DNA of 7,888 nt from positions 1 to 7,888 of the forward strand of contig JABGTQ010000135.1 in the NCBI GenBank assembly GCA_018647025.1, in the 5' to 3' direction. Both the position numbers and the translations under genes were made by a program. Under the pieces are notes generated by a model that was not told where the DNA came from, ran no database searches, and saw only the letters and a program-made list of their open reading frames with translations. Source of the stretch: Nitrospina sp. GTDB lineage: Bacteria > Nitrospinota > Nitrospinia > Nitrospinales > VA-1. Below, in pieces: positions 4,963 through 7,888 of the stretch (its first letter is position 1; each line of letters opens with the position of its first letter).

Positions 4963-5712
4963 TTATTTCATGAATATGTTTTTAAGTGTTTGTAGAGTGG
5001 TTTGTCGCCCAATGTCAGCAATGGATTCTGTGAGAGGAATACTTTTGGGGCAAACTTCAACGCACACTTGAGCGTTGCCACAGTCAGTAATTCCACCTTC
5101 TCCCATGACTGCGTCTAATCTTTCTTCTTGTAACATAGATCCTGAAGGGTGAAGATTAAATAATCTTACTTGGCTGAAGGTAGAGGCGCCCATAAAGTTG
5201 TTAGTTAGAGAAAATTGTGGACAGGCCTCTAAGCAACATCCGCATGACATACATTCAGATAGTGCATAACGTTGAGCTCTAACTTGATCTGACATTACTG
5301 GACCTTCACCAATATCATGAGTCCCATCGATTTCCACCCAAGCTTTAACTTTTTTTAAGTTCTCAAACATGCGGCTTCGATCGACTTGGAGGTCACGTAT
5401 TACCGGAAATTTTGACATTGGCTCGAGAACTACAGGTTGCTCTAAGGAGTCTATCAACGCGGTACAAGCTTGTCTAACTTTGCCATTAATCAGCATAGTG
5501 CAGGAACCACAAGTTTCTTCAAGGCAATTGCAATCCCATGTGACTGGGTTAACCGTTTCACCTAAATGGGTTGTTGGGTCAGCTTGGATAGCTTGTAGGC
5601 AAGCAATTACATTCAGACGTTCTTGATAAGGTATGACAAACTCCTGCCAATAGGTTTTTGTATCTGGTTTATCACGGCGTTTTATTTTAAGTTTTACGGT
5701 TTTTTCGTTCAC
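4963..5712 (-). CDS. sdhB: Succinate dehydrogenase/fumarate reductase iron-sulfur subunit
   Basis: SdhB passes electrons from the FAD of SdhA to the quinone site through three iron-sulfur clusters. In this 249-residue protein the [2Fe-2S] ligands are C63, C68, C71 (CLEETCGSC) and C83. The [4Fe-4S] ligands are C154, C157, C160 and C221, and the [3Fe-4S] ligands are C164, C211 and C217 (CGNAQVCVEVCP). The sequence NCLEETCGSC, LEPMSKFPVIRDLQVDRSRM and MGEGG follows the Bacillus/deltaproteobacterial type-B pattern. The start is GTG at 5710-5712, supported by AAGGGG five bases upstream. The gene lies 14 nt after sdhA, which ends in a tandem TGA TAA. It ends in TAA with no obvious terminator. Confidence 0.97.
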   Translation of the reverse strand: MNEKTVKLKIKRRDKPDTKTYWQEFVIPYQERLNVIACLQAIQADPTTHLGETVNPVTWDCNCLEETCGSCTMLINGKVRQACTALIDSLEQPVVLEPMSKFPVIRDLQVDRSRMFENLKKVKAWVEIDGTHDIGEGPVMSDQVRAQRYALSECMSCGCCLEACPQFSLTNNFMGASTFSQVRLFNLHPSGSMLQEERLDAVMGEGGITDCGNAQVCVEVCPKSIPLTESIADIGRQTTLQTLKNIFMK

Positions 5713-5717
5713 GGTAT

Positions 5718-5723
5718 CCCCTT
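5718..5723 (-). promoter_or_regulatory. Shine-Dalgarno for the GTG start of sdhB
   Basis: AAGGGG on the minus strand, in the 14-nt gap between sdhA and sdhB, ends five bases before the GTG. It decides the non-ATG start, which also fits the usual N-terminus of type-B SdhB. Confidence 0.7.
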
Positions 5724-5726
5724 TTA

Positions 5727-7667
5727 TCAGTCGTATTTACGTGGGCGTGGTGTAACAATGGAGGTATCCACAGGTTCATAACTAATTTCTGGTTTGTCAT
5801 TTTTATATTCAGCGATAGTTGATTTGAGCCAATTTTGATTATTAGCTTCGAACTGTTTCATATAATCAAGGTGACCTTTAGGAAAAGTATTTTCTGGAAC
5901 TTCACCATAGTTTTTCTTTTCTAAATAATTTATATATTCGTGTGGATCGAAGTCAGAAGGTTGTTTGAGGTCAAATTCAGGCTTGTAATGTGCTCCACGA
6001 AACTCGTCACGCATAATCGCACTTTTCGCAATGACCCTTGATAGCTCAATCATGCAATAGAGCTGATTAATAAAACTCGGAGCTGGATTTGCCCAGTCTG
6101 ACGTATCGACACATTTGACATCTTTAAATCTAATTTTGATATCGTCTATTTTCTGGATTGTTTTTTCTAGTTTTTTATTGTCTCGTACGATTAAAACATT
6201 GCCCATCATAATGTCACCTAATTCTTTGTGTAATTGATAAGGGTTTTCATTACCTTTCATTGCTTTGATTTCTTTCAATCGACCTTCCCAATAATTTCTA
6301 GCATCTCCAAAAGTTGTTGATGGAATATCATCAACAGATTTATCTTGATTATCAATGTAGGTAAAAATCCCTCGGCACATCATCAGCCCTGTGTAAATGC
6401 AACTTAATAGAGAGTTGGCTCCTAGTCGGTTAGCACCATGATATTGGTAATCTGCTTCTCCGCCTGCATAAAGACCTGGTATAGACGTAGCTTGATTTCT
6501 AGGGGAGCCGTGTTCGATCATCCCGTTTCCATCAGCTTCATAATCGGTCCACAAACCACCCATAGAGTAATGAACAGCAGGGAATATTTTCATGGGAACA
6601 TCTTTAGGATCATCTCCTGTAAATTTTTTATAAATATCTATAATACCTCCTAAACGGTCTTCAAGAAATTGGCTAGATTTATGAGTGAGGTCTAGATACA
6701 CCATAGGTTCTCCGGCTATCCCTAAATTCTGATTGTAGACGATATCGTGAATTTCTCGCGATGCAACATCGCGAGGGACCAGATTGCCAAACAGTGGAAA
6801 CTTATCTTCAAGAAAATAGTTGCGTTCACTATCAGGGATCAACTTTGGCGCTCTTGCATCTCCCGCTTTTCTTGGAACCCAGAGACGACCTCCTTCACCT
6901 CGGGCAGATTCACTCATCAAGCGAAGTTTATCTGGACCAGGAATGGCAGTTGGATGTATTTGAATAAATTCTCCGTTGCCATATTTAGCACCTTGAAGGT
7001 AAGCCATGGTTGCAGCAGCCCCTGTGTTTACAGTTGAATTTGTTGATCGTACATAAACTTGGCCTGGACCACCTGTGGCGAGGACGACTGCGTCTCCTGC
7101 TAATGTAAAAACTGTATTAGTTCGTAAGTCTTGTAAAACGGCTCCTCTGCATACTCCTTGTGTATCGATAACAGCACCTAGGTATTCATGCCACTCAAGA
7201 GTCTCAACTGCACCATCGTGCTGGAATCGACGAACCTGTTCATCTAAAGCGTAAACTAGTTGTTGACCTGTAGTTGCACCGGCGAAAGCAGTCCGTGAAT
7301 ATAGAGTTCCACCAAAACGACGAAACTCTAGATGACCTTCACCAGTCCGGTTGAAAGCAACACCCATACGGTCCAACAGGTGTATTATTTCAGGTGCCTG
7401 GTGGCACATATCCCTTACTGGGGGCTGGTGAGCTAGAAAATCACCACCTTTTATTGTGTCGTAAAAATGATTTTCTGGAGAGTCCCCTTCATTTCTTGCA
7501 TCAATCGCTGCATTAATTCCTCCCTGGGCACAGACAGAGTGGGATCGTTTTAAAGATTGATATGAAACGATCACAACCTCAGCGTTCCGCTCGCATATTT
7601 TCATTGCTAGAGAAAGGCCAGTTAGCCCACCTCCAATGACAATGATTTTTTTCTTACGTTTTGGCAT
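5727..7667 (-). CDS. sdhA: Succinate dehydrogenase/fumarate reductase flavoprotein subunit
   Basis: SdhA carries covalent FAD and interconverts succinate and fumarate at the membrane face. The 646-residue protein opens with the dinucleotide fold IVIGGGLTGLS (9-19). The FAD-linking histidine is H43 in RSHSVCAQGGINAA. ATGGPGQVY (197-205) is the second FAD motif. Active-site regions are FIQIHPTAIPG (H238), SARGEGGRLW (R256), VPRDVASRE with the catalytic arginine R299, HYSMGG (H366), and HGANRLGANSLLS (R414). At 646 residues it is near the longer type-B enzymes of deltaproteobacteria and epsilonproteobacteria and longer than the Bacillus enzyme, so fumarate reduction as well as succinate oxidation is possible. 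The ATG has AGGA eight bases upstream, overlapping the sdhC stop. It is the middle gene of sdhCAB. Confidence 0.97.
   Translation of the reverse strand: MPKRKKKIIVIGGGLTGLSLAMKICERNAEVVIVSYQSLKRSHSVCAQGGINAAIDARNEGDSPENHFYDTIKGGDFLAHQPPVRDMCHQAPEIIHLLDRMGVAFNRTGEGHLEFRRFGGTLYSRTAFAGATTGQQLVYALDEQVRRFQHDGAVETLEWHEYLGAVIDTQGVCRGAVLQDLRTNTVFTLAGDAVVLATGGPGQVYVRSTNSTVNTGAAATMAYLQGAKYGNGEFIQIHPTAIPGPDKLRLMSESARGEGGRLWVPRKAGDARAPKLIPDSERNYFLEDKFPLFGNLVPRDVASREIHDIVYNQNLGIAGEPMVYLDLTHKSSQFLEDRLGGIIDIYKKFTGDDPKDVPMKIFPAVHYSMGGLWTDYEADGNGMIEHGSPRNQATSIPGLYAGGEADYQYHGANRLGANSLLSCIYTGLMMCRGIFTYIDNQDKSVDDIPSTTFGDARNYWEGRLKEIKAMKGNENPYQLHKELGDIMMGNVLIVRDNKKLEKTIQKIDDIKIRFKDVKCVDTSDWANPAPSFINQLYCMIELSRVIAKSAIMRDEFRGAHYKPEFDLKQPSDFDPHEYINYLEKKNYGEVPENTFPKGHLDYMKQFEANNQNWLKSTIAEYKNDKPEISYEPVDTSIVTPRPRKYD
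6755..6775. repeat. Perfect 9-bp inverted repeat inside sdhA
   Basis: CTCGCGATG is followed by a 3-base loop and then its exact reverse complement CATCGCGAG. The stem has six G-C pairs and includes two copies of the palindrome TCGCGA, 13 bp apart. It lies over the codons for PRDVASRE around the catalytic arginine R299. It is the strongest hairpin I found in the window, and a stable fold is possible in DNA or mRNA; whether it has a function is unknown. Confidence 0.7.
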
Positions 7668-7672
7668 TCATT

Positions 7673-7888
7673 TTATCCTGGTTCAGTCGCTTCAACCCCA
7701 ACAGGATGAAGCGAAAATTCAACGACTGTAGACAGCCCCATTATTGTAAGAACTAAACCCAATAAAGCAAAAACATACCCCGCGTTTGTTTGTGCTCGGC
7801 GTCCTATTAAAATGCCCCATGAAATGCAGAACCCCCATAAGCCGCTAGAAAAGTGAAATGTGGCAGCTACAATTCCAATTGCGTAAAG
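7673..7888 (-). CDS. sdhC: Succinate dehydrogenase cytochrome b subunit, C-terminal part
   Basis: The right edge holds the last 71 codons of a type-B SdhC, the single membrane subunit that anchors SdhAB, carries two b hemes and binds the quinone. The visible part has two membrane helices, about residues 2-29 and 36-56 of the fragment. The segment FHFSSGLWGFCISWGI matches the H-F-x-x-G-L-W-x-F motif of Bacillus-type SdhC, with the histidine as a probable axial heme ligand. GRRAQTNAGYVFAL follows, as in that family, then a short tail ending in TEPG and TAA. The stop is five bases before the sdhA ATG, and the sdhA ribosome binding site overlaps the last codons. The first four-fifths or so of a typical gene, with its promoter, is outside the window. 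Confidence 0.9.
   Translation of the reverse strand, partial: LYAIGIVAATFHFSSGLWGFCISWGILIGRRAQTNAGYVFALLGLVLTIMGLSTVVEFSLHPVGVEATEPG

Noticed and set aside
5058..5077. 6-bp inverted repeat CAACGC/GCGTTG inside sdhB
   Set aside because: Short stem with an 8-base loop in conserved coding sequence; expected by chance.
5369..7037. Several plus-strand frames opposite sdhA and sdhB
   Set aside because: They are shadows of strongly conserved coding sequence on the minus strand.
1..7888. CRISPR array, insertion sequence, phage or toxin-antitoxin system
   Set aside because: No regularly spaced repeats, transposase, integrase or recognisable toxin/antitoxin pair was found; the only repeats are the short ones listed.

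Overview
This is an AT-rich 7.9 kb stretch of bacterial chromosome. All recognised genes lie on the minus strand, so transcription runs from the right edge to the left. The content is mostly housekeeping metabolism with a few small poorly known genes. I see no transposase, integrase, phage gene, CRISPR array, tRNA or rRNA, and no gap between genes longer than about 140 bases. A type-B sdhCAB operon (one cytochrome b subunit, flavoprotein, iron-sulfur subunit), low G+C, and an IspH of the GTCFGV type suggest a Gram-negative-like uncultured, perhaps marine, lineage (deltaproteobacterial, SAR324 or Nitrospinota-like). That placement is inference with low confidence.

Region 1 (7888-4963) is the sdhC-sdhA-sdhB operon for succinate:quinone oxidoreductase. 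sdhC is cut by the window edge. Gaps are 5 and 14 nt, and ribosome binding sites overlap or abut the preceding stop codons. Region 2 (4851-2738) holds ispH, the last step of the MEP isoprenoid pathway, followed 137 nt later by a squalene/phytoene synthase family gene. The two fit one pathway: IspH makes IPP and DMAPP, prenyl transferases encoded elsewhere make farnesyl diphosphate, and the synthase condenses it head to head. Region 3 (2699-2271) is a small DUF1566/Lcl-type protein with no export signal.

Region 4 (2176-535) looks like one tight transcription unit of four genes: a four-helix membrane protein starting at TTG, a second four-helix membrane protein resembling CopD/HemJ-type families, a 41-residue one-helix protein with a run of eleven glutamates, and an iron-sulfur uracil-DNA glycosylase family protein. 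The 41-residue gene ends TGA-CCC-ATG, in the same frame as the glycosylase. Region 5 (494-1) is a Sel1-repeat protein whose frame is broken by a TAG exactly where the family has a conserved tryptophan; the frame continues for another 30 codons of good Sel1 sequence to the window edge.

I found no clear new multi-gene system. The points most worth a second look are the interrupted Sel1 gene, the poly-glutamate small protein sharing a frame with the glycosylase, the mixed glycosylase motifs, and a perfect 9-bp hairpin over the catalytic arginine codon of sdhA.
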